Below, piece by piece: positions 1 through 10,551 of a DNA stretch of 64,000 nucleotides. Position numbers and translations under genes: made by a program. The stretch's first letter is position 1, and each line of letters opens with the position of its first letter. The notes under the pieces are model-generated. The model was not told the DNA's origin and did no database searches. It saw nothing but the letters and a program-made list of their open reading frames with translations. This DNA is from Arcobacter porcinus (GTDB lineage Bacteria > Campylobacterota > Campylobacteria > Campylobacterales > Arcobacteraceae), in contig NZ_CP036246.2 of the NCBI RefSeq assembly GCF_004299785.2, forward strand, positions 1,612,001 through 1,676,000, read 5' to 3'.

Positions 1-1
1 A

Positions 2-715
2 ACAGGTGCAGGTCCTGGAGATATTGAACTTCTTACACTAAAAGCTTCAAGAGTTATAAAAGAGGCTGATATAATAATTTATGATAATTTAGTAAATAAA
101 GAGATTTTAGATTTGGCGAAAAAAGATGCTATTTTGCTCTTTGTAGGAAAAGAGTTTGGAAATCACTCAATACCACAAGAAAAAATAAATGAGATAATCT
201 ATCAAGCATCTTTAAAATATGAAAATATTGTAAGGCTAAAAGGTGGAGATCCTTTTGTTTTTGGGCGAGGTGGAGAAGAAGCTCTTTATTTAAAAAAAAG
301 AGATGTAGCTTTTGAGATAATTCCAGGAATTACTTCAAGCATAAGTGTTCCTGCATATGCTGGAATTCCTGTGACAAATAGAGGTGTTTCTTGCTCTTTT
401 AAAGTTGTAACAGGTCATGAATCAGCAGATAAAAACTGCTCACAAATAAACTGGAAAAGCTTTTTAGATGATGAAACAATAGTTTTCTTGATGGGAATGC
501 ACAACTTAAATCTAATCTCAAAAAATCTTATAGATGCTGGAAAAGATAAGAATACAGCTTGTGCAGTTATTTCAAAAGGAACAACAAAAGAGCAAAAAGT
601 AGTTGTGGCTACTTTGGAAGATATTTACAAAAAAGCAAAAGATTTGCCAACTCCTGCGATTATTGTTGTGGGCGAAGTTGTAAAACTAAGAGATGAGCTA
701 AATTGGTTTTTATAA
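2..715 (+). CDS. cobA: Uroporphyrinogen-III C-methyltransferase, 5'-truncated by window edge
   Basis: This enzyme uses SAM to methylate uroporphyrinogen III at C2 and C7, giving precorrin-2 for siroheme and cobalamin. The reading frame is open from base 2 and begins TGAGPGDIELLTLKA, the N-terminal SUMT glycine loop, so only a few residues are missing; the first in-frame start-like codon (TTG at 113) is internal. VRLKGGDPFVFGRGGEE, near codon 78, is the family signature, and GMHNL with the C-terminal TPAIIVVGEVV also fit. The length of 237 codons suits a single-domain SUMT without a fused CysG or HemD part. Its stop codon overlaps the end of the convergent hsdS by a few bases, and no terminator hairpin is visible there. 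The identification is firm. Confidence 0.93.
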   Translation, partial: TGAGPGDIELLTLKASRVIKEADIIIYDNLVNKEILDLAKKDAILLFVGKEFGNHSIPQEKINEIIYQASLKYENIVRLKGGDPFVFGRGGEEALYLKKRDVAFEIIPGITSSISVPAYAGIPVTNRGVSCSFKVVTGHESADKNCSQINWKSFLDDETIVFLMGMHNLNLISKNLIDAGKDKNTACAVISKGTTKEQKVVVATLEDIYKKAKDLPTPAIIVVGEVVKLRDELNWFL

Positions 716-1942
716 CTCACCTTTAAATGCTTTGTCTAAAATAGAGGCTTTTAAAGCTTTTAAGCTTTGCATTTTCTCTTTTTGAAGATTTTTGATTTTT
801 TCCATTTTGTTTGAAATTTCATCTAGGTATGAAACTACTTTTTGTTGGATTTGGAGTGGGGGAATAACTACATCAATTTCTTTTAATGTTTTATAATAAA
901 TTGCAGCAACATTTGTAGTAGCAGATTTAATGTTTTCCAATTGTTCTTTTAGATAATTACAACCAAATTGATATGAAACAAAATAAGAAGATATATCATC
1001 TCTAAATCTGACTCTCATAATGTTGTTATTATATAAAATATTTTTCATATCATAATCAAATATACAACTTTTACCTACTAATTCAGCACTATTTCGAGTA
1101 TTGAAAAGGAAGTCCCCTTTCTCTAAATTGAATTTTCTAACCTCTTCATCTGTTGCATCTACATTAATTATATTATCAAATGTAAATCTATTATTATTTG
1201 TAATATTATTCATTTTAACATATTGATATTGTAAAGATGGTGATTGCTCTTTTACACTTCTAACCAATCCTATTACATTTGATGTTTTTATTTCATCAAA
1301 TTTTTCTTTATTATACTTTTCTTCCAACTCTCCAAAAACATCATTTAAAACACTTGCCATAAAAATATCTGCTTCATCAATATTTTTTTGATGTAAATCT
1401 ATGGCTTTATCGATTTTGGCAAATAAAATATCCAACTTAGCCACAATTCTTTTTTGTTCTTCAAGTGATGGAAGAGGAATTGATAATTCCTTAATTGTTT
1501 TTAATACAATTCTTTTTATTGCGGCACCAGTTTTATTTTTAATTGCATTATTATAAAAATATGGACTCAATAAATAGTTTTTCAAATATTCAGATGATAT
1601 ATTTTCTGCTGGTTTTAAAATAGCTAAAGATGATAGTACAACAAAATCTATATCATAATTTACTAATGCAACTTTTCCTACTGTTCCATCTTTAGAAAAA
1701 AGAACATCTCCTTTATTAGGTTTACAGTTACCTTTAACTAATAAATCAAAATCTTCATTTGAAATAAATTTACAATCTTTAAAATTGATAATTCCATCAT
1801 CATTTACATCTTTAACTGTAATGTAAGGTTTTCCACTTTCAATAGTTTTTGGTGATTTGTGAGCACCATCTGTGACTTTATTACAGACATCATTTATAGT
1901 TCTCCACTCCCACCCTTTAGGCAAACTGTATAATTCACTCAT
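710..1942 (-). CDS. hsdS: Type I restriction-modification specificity subunit HsdS
   Basis: HsdS recognises the bipartite DNA target and bridges the two HsdM subunits and HsdR. The 410-residue protein has the usual two-repeat plan. A first target-recognition domain (about 1-155, opening LPKGWEWRTINDV) is followed by a conserved helix (about 160-200, LEEQKRIVAKLDILFAKIDKAI). A second recognition domain (about 215-355) is followed by a second helix (about 360-410, ending ILDKAFKGEL). The recognition domains are hypervariable in this family, so the target cannot be read from sequence. It is the last gene of the hsdR-fic-hsdM-hsdS run and is separated from hsdM by 92 bases. It looks intact. Confidence 0.93.
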   Translation of the reverse strand: MSELYSLPKGWEWRTINDVCNKVTDGAHKSPKTIESGKPYITVKDVNDDGIINFKDCKFISNEDFDLLVKGNCKPNKGDVLFSKDGTVGKVALVNYDIDFVVLSSLAILKPAENISSEYLKNYLLSPYFYNNAIKNKTGAAIKRIVLKTIKELSIPLPSLEEQKRIVAKLDILFAKIDKAIDLHQKNIDEADIFMASVLNDVFGELEEKYNKEKFDEIKTSNVIGLVRSVKEQSPSLQYQYVKMNNITNNNRFTFDNIINVDATDEEVRKFNLEKGDFLFNTRNSAELVGKSCIFDYDMKNILYNNNIMRVRFRDDISSYFVSYQFGCNYLKEQLENIKSATTNVAAIYYKTLKEIDVVIPPLQIQQKVVSYLDEISNKMEKIKNLQKEKMQSLKALKASILDKAFKGEL

Positions 1943-2034
1943 TATTAAACCTTAATTTGTTATAATCTTTTTGTAATTCCCCTGTAAGACTATATACAAG
2001 CTTTAAGCTCCGAGATATAGCTAGGGGTGATTTT

Positions 2035-3519
2035 TTATTCAACACTTTTCCCAATCAAAATATCTTCAACCTCATCTAGCAAATCATTTATCAAAGCATT
2101 GTTTAGTTTTATATTTTCCACAAGTTCTATTGGGCTTTTGTGCTCTATCTTCTCATTTTTATTTGGATTTTTTGCACTTAAATCAAAATCTTTTATATCA
2201 TTTACATTTACTATCCAAGATTTTTCTGTGATTTTTCTATCTTTCCAAGATTCTAAAAACTCAGAAAAATGCTCTAAAACAATTGGCTTATTTTTTGTAA
2301 GTTTATATGGTGGATTTACTTCATAGTAGTAAATATCGCTTGTACTTCCAGCTCTATCAAAGAAAACAACATTTGTTTTAACTGCACTATAAGGCAAAAA
2401 AACTCCACTAGGAAGAGATAAAATAGTGTGTATATTAAACTTCTCTAGCAACTCTTTTTTTACACTTGCAAAGGCATTGTTTGTTTGAAACAAAACACCC
2501 TCAGGAATTACAACTCCACATCTACCACCAAGTTTTAAATGATTCATCATATGTTGTAAAAAGAGCAACTCTGTTGCATTTGATTTTATTGGGAAATTGC
2601 TTTGTATTTGCTCTTTCTCTTTTCCACCAAAAGGAGGATTTGCTAAAATACAATCAAATCTATCTTTCTCTTCAAGTCCTCTAATATTTTTTGTTAAAGT
2701 GTTTGATTTACTTATATTTGGAGATTCTATTCCATGTAAAATCATATTCATAACACCCATTACATAAGATAGTGGAGTTTTTTCATTTCCAAAAAATGTA
2801 TCTTCATTTAAAAATTTTAGTTGATCTGTTGATAACTCTCTTTGAATGTTTTTTTCTACATCTATATATCTTATATGATTATAAGCTTCAATCAAAAATC
2901 CACAACTCCCAACTGCTGGATCATAAATAGTTTGTCCAATTGTAGGGTTTACAACATCTGTGATTACTTTTATAAGAGGGCGAGGAGTATAAAACTCTCC
3001 ACTATTTCCACCATCACTTCCCATATCTTTTAGAAGTTTTTCATAAATAATTGATAGTTGAAAAAGGTCTGATTGGCTATGAAAATCCATATTATCAATA
3101 ATATCAAGGATTTCTCTAAGAGTATGACCATTTGCAATACGATTATCCAAAAACTCAAATATTGCACCTATTTTATATTTGATAGATTTTGGATTTTCAC
3201 TTATAGATTTGAAACTTTTTAAATATGGAAATAACTCTTTATTTACAAAATCAAGTAAATCATCTCCACTTTGTGCATTTAATAGATCTATCTTTCCATC
3301 TTTTTTTGGAGTTGCCCAAATATTCCATCTATACTTCTCTTCCAAAATATATGTATAGTTCTCTCCATCTAGCTGTGCATCTATGTATTTGCTATCTTCT
3401 AAATCTGATAAAAATTTTAAAAACAAAATCCAAGAGATTTGTTCTGTGTAGTGCATAGCACCACTTATTCCATCATCTCTTCTTAGGATGTCTGTTATTC
3501 TGTTTATTTTGTTTTCCAA
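2035..3519 (-). CDS. hsdM: Type I restriction-modification DNA methyltransferase subunit HsdM
   Basis: HsdM is the SAM-dependent adenine-N6 methyltransferase of the type I complex. It protects host DNA and forms the M2S core. The N-terminal helical domain (about 1-150) is followed by SGEFYTPRPL, the SAM-binding motif I DPAVGSCG (about 200-207) and the catalytic motif IV NPPF (about 294-297), all expected for the family. The 494-residue length is normal. The start is TTG at 3519, placed eight bases after a GGA-type ribosome site, and no upstream ATG fits. The 180-bp spacer in front carries three palindromes and separates it from fic, so hsdM-hsdS probably has its own promoter. Confidence 0.94.
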   Translation of the reverse strand: MENKINRITDILRRDDGISGAMHYTEQISWILFLKFLSDLEDSKYIDAQLDGENYTYILEEKYRWNIWATPKKDGKIDLLNAQSGDDLLDFVNKELFPYLKSFKSISENPKSIKYKIGAIFEFLDNRIANGHTLREILDIIDNMDFHSQSDLFQLSIIYEKLLKDMGSDGGNSGEFYTPRPLIKVITDVVNPTIGQTIYDPAVGSCGFLIEAYNHIRYIDVEKNIQRELSTDQLKFLNEDTFFGNEKTPLSYVMGVMNMILHGIESPNISKSNTLTKNIRGLEEKDRFDCILANPPFGGKEKEQIQSNFPIKSNATELLFLQHMMNHLKLGGRCGVVIPEGVLFQTNNAFASVKKELLEKFNIHTILSLPSGVFLPYSAVKTNVVFFDRAGSTSDIYYYEVNPPYKLTKNKPIVLEHFSEFLESWKDRKITEKSWIVNVNDIKDFDLSAKNPNKNEKIEHKSPIELVENIKLNNALINDLLDEVEDILIGKSVE

Positions 3520-3570
3520 ATCTCTTTTCCTTTTTATTATTTATATTTATATGTAAAGTTTTTGCTCTTT

Positions 3571-3600
3571 TTTTTACATATCATCTACTATATGTAAAAA
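3571..3600. promoter_or_regulatory. Perfect 11-bp inverted repeat upstream of hsdM
   Basis: The arms TTTTTACATAT (3571-3581) and ATATGTAAAAA (3590-3600) are perfectly complementary around an 8-base loop. The site lies between the fic stop and the hsdM start. It could be the fic terminator, because reading on the minus strand it is followed by a long T run, or an operator for hsdMS. The sequence shows the symmetry; the role is inferred. Confidence 0.5.
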
Positions 3601-3612
3601 AATTGTAATTTT

Positions 3613-3681
3613 TTACTCATAGATTTGTAACTATGGGTAAATTTTGCATCTTTTTACTCATAGATTAACCAATATGAGTAA
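3613..3681. promoter_or_regulatory. Two tandem TTACTCATA-N10-TATGRGTAA palindromes upstream of hsdM
   Basis: Two near-identical dyads are present: TTACTCATA (3613-3621) with TATGGGTAA (3632-3640), and TTACTCATA (3654-3662) with TATGAGTAA (3673-3681). Both have a 10-base spacer, and their starts are 41 bases apart, about four helical turns. Paired, evenly phased dyads in a promoter region are typical of repressor operators. The neighbouring Fic protein carries a C-terminal winged-helix-like segment and is a candidate binder. This is inferred from position only. Confidence 0.5.
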
Positions 3682-3698
3682 TTTTTGATGAATTTTAC

Positions 3699-4757
3699 CT
3701 ATATACCTTTTCGTAATAAATTAAACAATTCAATATTTATAAAAAATTTACTATTTTTAATTTGTATATTTTTCAATATTCCAATATTTTCAAGTTCATT
3801 TAAATATTTGGATGCTGTTTTTCTAGTAATATTTAATCTATCAACCAAAAAATCTATTTTTGTATATGGATGCATAAAAAGTATCTCTACTAAATCTTTA
3901 CTATAAATTTTTGGTAACTCTTGCGATATTTTATCTTGAGTTTTTATCATCAAATCGCTGATATTATTTATAAGTTCTATGGTTTCAAGTGAAGTTTGCT
4001 CAACTGCATCTAGCATATATAAAATCCACTCTTCCCACTTATCTTCTGTTCTAACTTCTTGTAACAGCCTATAATAATCGGCTTTATGTGTGATGATATA
4101 ACGGCTTAGATAAAGTACGGGAATATCTAATAAATCTTTTAGTATCAAATACAAAATATTTATAATTCTTCCCGTTCTACCATTTCCATCATAAAAAGGG
4201 TGAATTGATTCAAATTGATGATGAATGATTGCCATATTTACAAGTGGGTCAATATCGTTTGGCTCATTGATATAATTTTCAAGATTTGTAAGAAGTTCTT
4301 GTATAGTTTCATAATCTTGTGGTGGAGTATAAATCACCTCTCCTGTCAAAGAATTTTTTAGATTTGTTCCTGCTTGTTTTCTAACTCCTGCATCATTTTG
4401 TTCTAAAACAGCTTGAATATCTACTATATGTTTTTTTAGAAGTAGTTTTGTATCTTTTACAAGTGAAAATCCTCTTAGAAGTGCTTCTTTGTAGTTTTGT
4501 ACCTCTTTTGCTTCATTTGTTACACTTTCTATATCTAAATTTGCTCTATATAACTCATCGTGTGTTGTGATGATATTTTCAATAGCACTACTATCTTTTG
4601 CTTCTTGCAATACCAAAGAGTTTATTAAAATAGCACTATTTGGAATAATCCTTGCAACTCCGTTTAAATTTGCTAAAGCCTTATTTGCTGATATTGCTTT
4701 TTTTAGAACTTTTGGGGTTTCTATCTCTTTGTTTAAAGGTAGGTTATTTAATTTCAT
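3699..4757 (-). CDS. Fic-domain AMP-transferase-type protein with N-terminal inhibitory motif and C-terminal HTH
   Basis: Fic enzymes usually transfer AMP from ATP to hydroxyl side chains of target proteins. The 352-residue protein has the complete active loop HPFYDGNGRTGR (about 186-197), with catalytic His and the ATP-phosphate-binding residues. It also has a class II self-inhibition motif, SSAIEN (about 56-61), near its N-terminus. The last 75 residues (KIDFLVDRLNITRKTASKYL region) look like a winged helix. It starts with ATG four bases inside the end of hsdR, so translation is probably coupled. Fic genes are often found inside type I loci of Campylobacterota. Whether it modifies the Hsd complex or only regulates the locus cannot be told from sequence. 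Confidence 0.88.
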   Translation of the reverse strand: MKLNNLPLNKEIETPKVLKKAISANKALANLNGVARIIPNSAILINSLVLQEAKDSSAIENIITTHDELYRANLDIESVTNEAKEVQNYKEALLRGFSLVKDTKLLLKKHIVDIQAVLEQNDAGVRKQAGTNLKNSLTGEVIYTPPQDYETIQELLTNLENYINEPNDIDPLVNMAIIHHQFESIHPFYDGNGRTGRIINILYLILKDLLDIPVLYLSRYIITHKADYYRLLQEVRTEDKWEEWILYMLDAVEQTSLETIELINNISDLMIKTQDKISQELPKIYSKDLVEILFMHPYTKIDFLVDRLNITRKTASKYLNELENIGILKNIQIKNSKFFINIELFNLLRKGI

Positions 4758-7141
4758 CTATAAATCTCTTTTTGAAGCTCAAAATACTCATCTCTTATTT
4801 TAAAATCACCAAATGAAGCCATAAGTTCTCTTCTATCAAATCCACTTTGTTCTATTAGTGTTGAGAGTTTATTCTCTCCTAGCTCTTTGAAACCATATTT
4901 TCTATATTTTTCTAAGATAAACTCTATAAAATCTTTTGCTTTTTCATTTTGATATTTCTCTATAAATTTTGAGTTTAAAGCAGCTATTGCTCTTTCATCT
5001 CTTGTTTTTATATTACAATTAAAAGACAAATGAGCCAAAACATCATAAATATCACTATTTTTTGCTTCAAAAATATCTTTTAAATCTTCAAGCTGAGACT
5101 CATCTATATTCATATCTTTTAGTTTCTCTAAAAGCTCTTTTCTATTTTTTGGATTACTCCAAATATCTCTTAGAGTTTGCTCATCATTGTAAAATCTTCC
5201 CAAAACACCTATTAAAAGCTCAAGATATTCAGAGCTTCTTAAAGGCTTTCCATCTACTCCTACATAAGTTGTCTCTATGTTTATTACTTTTAGTTTTTTA
5301 CCTTTTATATCTATGATTACTTGCTCTTTTTTTGCTTTTTCCTCTTTTGTTTTTGCTTCAAATTCATCATCATTTAAAAACTCTTCTTTTTTATTTTGCT
5401 CTTTTTTTGTTTCATCTGTTTTATTCTCTTCATTTAGCTCATCATCTTCAATATTTTCAATATTTGTTGTTTTTATATCAACACTTAAAGGGTCATCATC
5501 CCAAGCTTTATCATAAAATAAGTTTGTAGCACCTACAAAATCTATAATAGTGAAGAAATCTTTTCCCTCATAAGTTCTTGTTCCTCTTCCAATTATCTGT
5601 TTAAACTCAGTCATAGAAGCAATTGGTGCAGTTAAAACCACATTTCGTACATTTTTTGCATCAACTCCAGTTGTTAGCATTTTTGAGCTTGTAAGAATAG
5701 TTGGAATATCCAAATCATTGTTTTGAAACTTCTCCAAAAATTCTCTTCCAATCTCACCCTCATCACTTGTAACTCTTACACAATAGTTGCTATCTTTTAT
5801 AGTTTTATATCTATCTATTGCTGCTTTCATACTACTTGCGTGTGCTTGATTTACACAAAAAATAATTGTTTTATCAAAAGGATTTATATTTTCTAAAATT
5901 GTTTTGGCTATTAGTTTTGTTCTTTTTGGAATAATCACACTTTTTTCAAACTCTTGAAGAGTTACTATATTTTTATCCAACTCACCTGTGATTATATCAT
6001 CTGGATTGAAGTGATACTCATCTATATTTGTTTGAATTCTCTTTACTTTATATGGAGTTAAAAATCCATCATTTATTCCATCTTTTAAAGAGTATTCATA
6101 AACTGGTTCTCCAAAGTATTTGTAAGTATCGCCGTTGTCATCTCTTTTTGGAGTTGCTGTAAGTCCTAAATGAGTAGCATGTGAGAAATGATTTAAAATA
6201 TCTCTCCAAGAGCTAGTATCATTTGCACTACCTCTATGACACTCATCTATGATAACTAGGTCAAAAAAGTTTGACGGATACTGTTTATAGTAAGCTATTA
6301 CATCATCTTCATTCTCTTCATCACTATTTTCAATAATTCTATTTTTATTCTCAGCAATAGATTGATAAATAGCAAAAAATACATTTCCATTTGTAGGAAC
6401 TTTTCCACCTCTTCTTTTTATATCTTTTCCATTTATATCCACCAAATCCTTTTCCATAGGATTAAACTCATTCATAGCTTGAGATTTTAAAACATTTCTA
6501 TCTGCAAGAATCAAGATTTTTGGTCTTCTATTTGTTTTATCTTTATTCCATCTTGCTTGAAACAATCTATATACGATTTGAAAAGCTATATATGTTTTTC
6601 CTGTTCCAGTTGCTAGGGTTAAAAGAACTCTATTTTTATCATTTGCTATTGCTTCAACTGCTTTTTGAACTGCGATTTGTTGATAAAATCTTGGTTTTTT
6701 ATTCCCTTCAAAATAAAAATTTTGAGTAATTACTCTCTCTTCTTGCTCTTTTAATTTTCCAAATTTTCTATAAAAAAGCTCTTCTGGAGTTGGATAATCT
6801 TCTATAAATCGACCTTTTCCACAAAGAAGTGAGTGTTCATAGATTTTATCTCCATTTGTAGAGTAAACAAAATCAATTTTTAGTTTTTGTGCATAGTTTA
6901 TGCTTTGTTGAAGTCCATCAAGTGGATCTTTGTTTTGAGCTTTTGCTTCAATGATTGCAAGATTTGTATTTTTATAAACCAAAAGATAATCTACAAAATA
7001 TCTCTTCCCTCTTTTTCCACCTATTAATTTTCTACCATCTGTAAAATAGTATTCTCTAACTATATTTGAAGATTTCCAATTTGAAGTTTCAAGTTTTGGA
7101 TCTATTAAATTTGCACGAGTATCAGATTCACTATAAGCCAT
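4754..7141 (-). CDS. hsdR: Type I restriction enzyme endonuclease/translocase subunit HsdR
   Basis: HsdR pumps unmethylated DNA past the bound complex and cuts it. The N-terminal nuclease is of the PD-(D/E)XK kind, with D at about 51 (FVDYLLVY) and EAK at about 65-67. Superfamily 2 helicase motifs follow: Walker A TGTGKT (about 178-183), DECH in motif II, LTATP in motif III and QIIGRGTRT in motif VI. A charged, low-complexity linker (Glu/Lys-rich, about 560-610) precedes the C-terminal HsdM-contacting part. The 795-residue length is within the shorter HsdR group. It is the first gene of the locus; a TATAAT-like -10 (7169-7174) precedes the ATG. Confidence 0.93.
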   Translation of the reverse strand: MAYSESDTRANLIDPKLETSNWKSSNIVREYYFTDGRKLIGGKRGKRYFVDYLLVYKNTNLAIIEAKAQNKDPLDGLQQSINYAQKLKIDFVYSTNGDKIYEHSLLCGKGRFIEDYPTPEELFYRKFGKLKEQEERVITQNFYFEGNKKPRFYQQIAVQKAVEAIANDKNRVLLTLATGTGKTYIAFQIVYRLFQARWNKDKTNRRPKILILADRNVLKSQAMNEFNPMEKDLVDINGKDIKRRGGKVPTNGNVFFAIYQSIAENKNRIIENSDEENEDDVIAYYKQYPSNFFDLVIIDECHRGSANDTSSWRDILNHFSHATHLGLTATPKRDDNGDTYKYFGEPVYEYSLKDGINDGFLTPYKVKRIQTNIDEYHFNPDDIITGELDKNIVTLQEFEKSVIIPKRTKLIAKTILENINPFDKTIIFCVNQAHASSMKAAIDRYKTIKDSNYCVRVTSDEGEIGREFLEKFQNNDLDIPTILTSSKMLTTGVDAKNVRNVVLTAPIASMTEFKQIIGRGTRTYEGKDFFTIIDFVGATNLFYDKAWDDDPLSVDIKTTNIENIEDDELNEENKTDETKKEQNKKEEFLNDDEFEAKTKEEKAKKEQVIIDIKGKKLKVINIETTYVGVDGKPLRSSEYLELLIGVLGRFYNDEQTLRDIWSNPKNRKELLEKLKDMNIDESQLEDLKDIFEAKNSDIYDVLAHLSFNCNIKTRDERAIAALNSKFIEKYQNEKAKDFIEFILEKYRKYGFKELGENKLSTLIEQSGFDRRELMASFGDFKIRDEYFELQKEIYR

Positions 7142-7168
7142 ATTTTCCCTATGTTTAAAAAATATTAG

Positions 7169-7174
7169 ATTATA
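7169..7174 (-). promoter_or_regulatory. Likely -10 box of the hsdR promoter
   Basis: TATAAT is read on the minus strand 27 bases upstream of the hsdR ATG. I see no good -35 at 17 bases, which is common for housekeeping promoters of Campylobacterota, where -35 boxes are weak. Confidence 0.4.
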
Positions 7175-7212
7175 TCAAATAATAAGTTAATTGACTTTTT
7201 TAAAAAATAAGC

Positions 7213-7241
7213 AAAAAAAAAGGAAGTGAAATTTCACTCCC
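7213..7241 (-). terminator. Intrinsic terminator of groES-groEL
   Basis: On the minus strand the hairpin GGGAGTGAAATTTCACTTCC (7222-7241) is followed at once by nine T residues (7221-7213), about 20 bases after the groEL stop codon. This is a textbook Rho-independent terminator. Confidence 0.85.
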
Positions 7242-7261
7242 TTTTATAAATTTAGATGATT

Positions 7262-8908
<1,647 letters not shown>

Positions 8909-8991
8909 TTATTAATCTCTGTTTTAGTTTAAATTTTATTTTTTTAATAGTTTTACATAAATGAATAGATTGCTTTAGCAATCTATTTCAA

Positions 8992-9249
8992 TTACATAAC
9001 TCCTAAAATATTTTCAATATTTAATACAAGGTAATCTTTACCATCAATTTTTATCTCTGTTCCTCTATATTGTTCAAATATAATAGTATCTCCAACTTTT
9101 ATATCTTCAACTTTATTTCCAATTGCAAGAACTTTTGCACTTGCTGGTTTCTCTTTCGCATTATCTGGAATTATAATTCCACTTGCAGTTTTGTTCTCAA
9201 TTTCAGTTCTTTCAACAAGAACTCTCTCACCTAGTGGTTTAAAATTCAT
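8992..9249 (-). CDS. groES: Co-chaperonin GroES (10 kDa)
   Basis: GroES caps the GroEL ring. The 85-residue protein starts MNFKPLGERVLVER and has the mobile-loop region KTASGIIIPDNAKEKP and the roof-loop segment, ending YLVLNIENILGVM. The start follows an AAGGAAAG ribosome site. It is the first gene of the groESL operon; promoter and CIRCE element lie within 90 bases upstream. The length is slightly short of the typical 94-97 residues but normal for Campylobacterota. Confidence 0.97.
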   Translation of the reverse strand: MNFKPLGERVLVERTEIENKTASGIIIPDNAKEKPASAKVLAIGNKVEDIKVGDTIIFEQYRGTEIKIDGKDYLVLNIENILGVM

Positions 9250-9281
9250 TTTCTTTCCTTTTTATATATTTAGCTTAAAAC

Positions 9282-9308
9282 TTAGCACTTACTAGTTTTA
9301 AGTGCCAA
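9282..9308. promoter_or_regulatory. CIRCE operator (HrcA site) of groESL
   Basis: TTAGCACTT, nine bases, then AAGTGCCAA. This matches the CIRCE inverted repeat (consensus TTAGCACTC-N9-GAGTGCTAA) with the exact 9-base spacer. It sits directly downstream of the -10 box at the predicted transcription start, as expected for HrcA heat-shock repression. Confidence 0.88.
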
Positions 9309-9337
9309 ATTTTATTAAATTTTTTCTTTTTTGTCAA
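9309..9337 (-). promoter_or_regulatory. groESL promoter (-35 TTGACA, -10 TAAAAT)
   Basis: On the minus strand TTGACA (9337-9332), a 17-base spacer and TAAAAT (9314-9309) make a near-consensus housekeeping promoter. The CIRCE dyad begins immediately after the -10, so HrcA would block initiation here. Confidence 0.75.
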
Positions 9338-9356
9338 GAACCTTTAGTCAATTTAA

Positions 9357-10244
9357 CTAAGAGTTATATTTTTTATGTCTATTTATATAGTTTAATAGTA
9401 AGTTTTCTAAAGAATTTTTGATATCTTCATCAAAACTTTCAAGTTTTTCTATACATTTTTGTGCAAGTTTATCTGCACTTTTAATACTCTCTTCAAGTCC
9501 TAAAAGATTTACAAAAGAGTTTTTAAAAGTATCATTTTGAGTTGTTTTTCCAGCCTCTTCGCTAGAAGCTAACTCATCAATAATATCATCTTGTATTTGA
9601 AAAAGTAATCCTATATCAAGTCCAAAATTGTATAACTCTTCTTTTGTATCTTCATCAAGCTCAACTATTGTTGCACCCATTTTTAAACTCGTTGCAATCA
9701 GTTTTGCTGTTTTATGTGTATGCAAAAATTCTAATCTATCCAAGCTTATTTTTTGCTTTTCAAAAAAACAATCTATTGCTTGACCAATTATCATTCCATC
9801 AATTCCACCATCACTTGATAAAAGTTTTATTAACTCAACTTTTATATCATTATGAAGTGATGCATTTGCAATTAAATTAAAACTATGAGTATTTAAAGCA
9901 TCTCCAACTAAAATAGCTGTAACTTCATCATATTTTTTATGTAAAGTCTCAAAACCTCTTCTTAAATCAGAATTATCCATTGAAGGTAAATCATCGTGAA
10001 TCAAAGAGTATGTATGTAAAAACTCTATTGCTAAAGCAACACTCATACTATTTTGGATTAATAGTGGTTTTTTTGAGTTTACAAGAGCTAAAAGAAGCAT
10101 TGGTCTAAATCTTTTACCGCCTGCTTTTAACATATATCCTAAAGCATCTTCAAAATATGGATGAAAAGAGTTACTTTTTGGAAGATTATTTAATAGATAC
10201 TCTTCAAATTTTTCTTGTAATTTCTCCATACTATTTTTGTCCAA
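9357..10244 (-). CDS. ispA: Short-chain trans-prenyl diphosphate synthase (farnesyl/geranyl type)
   Basis: The enzyme condenses isopentenyl diphosphate with allylic diphosphates to C10-C15(-C20) chains for quinone and undecaprenyl precursors. The 295-residue protein has GGKRFRPMLLLA, the first Asp-rich motif in HDDLPSMDNSDLRRG and the second in QIQDDIIDE. The DDLPSMD spacing with a two-residue insertion between aspartates is typical of bacterial IspA. It overlaps the end of ybaB by 14 bases and ends about 20 bases before the groESL promoter, closing the panD-ybaB-ispA operon. Exact chain length is not readable here. Confidence 0.9.
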   Translation of the reverse strand: MDKNSMEKLQEKFEEYLLNNLPKSNSFHPYFEDALGYMLKAGGKRFRPMLLLALVNSKKPLLIQNSMSVALAIEFLHTYSLIHDDLPSMDNSDLRRGFETLHKKYDEVTAILVGDALNTHSFNLIANASLHNDIKVELIKLLSSDGGIDGMIIGQAIDCFFEKQKISLDRLEFLHTHKTAKLIATSLKMGATIVELDEDTKEELYNFGLDIGLLFQIQDDIIDELASSEEAGKTTQNDTFKNSFVNLLGLEESIKSADKLAQKCIEKLESFDEDIKNSLENLLLNYINRHKKYNS

Positions 10245-10551
10245 AGCTACCTAAATTTCCCATAAGATTCATAGCCATTCTTTTTTTATTCTCTTCACTT
10301 TGTTTTATAATATCATTCATACAAGAGATTAGAAGTATTTGTAGTGAATCTTTATCTTCAAGAAGTGAATCATCAATTTTTAAATCAACAACTTCAGAGT
10401 TTCCATTTATAGAGATTTCTACCATTCCACCACCAGCTTTTGCAGTAAAAAGTTCAGACGCATTTTTACTCTCTTGCTCTTTTGCCATATCTTGGAATTT
10501 ATTTATCATATCTCCAAGATTTAGGTTTTTTAAATCAATTCCATCAAACAT
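10231..10551 (-). CDS. YbaB/EbfC-family nucleoid-associated protein
   Basis: YbaB/EbfC proteins are small dimers that bind DNA. The 106-residue sequence has the expected pattern: an N-terminal helix ([19 protein letters not shown]), a central sheet with the family core [21 protein letters not shown], and a C-terminal helix ([22 protein letters not shown]). It overlaps panD upstream (8 bases) and ispA downstream (14 bases), so the three are probably translated from one message. In many bacteria the gene lies beside dnaX-recR instead; this placement is a Campylobacterota-type arrangement. Confidence 0.82.
   Translation of the reverse strand: MFDGIDLKNLNLGDMINKFQDMAKEQESKNASELFTAKAGGGMVEISINGNSEVVDLKIDDSLLEDKDSLQILLISCMNDIIKQSEENKKRMAMNLMGNLGSFGQK

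Noticed and set aside
1943-2034. A promoter or attenuator hairpin between hsdM and hsdS
   Set aside because: Only a CCCCT/AGGGG match with a long loop is visible; too weak to call.
2027-5529. Several open frames on the plus strand opposite hsdM, fic and hsdR
   Set aside because: They are Phe/Leu/Ser-rich complements of Lys/Glu-rich genes, typical shadow frames in AT-rich genomes.
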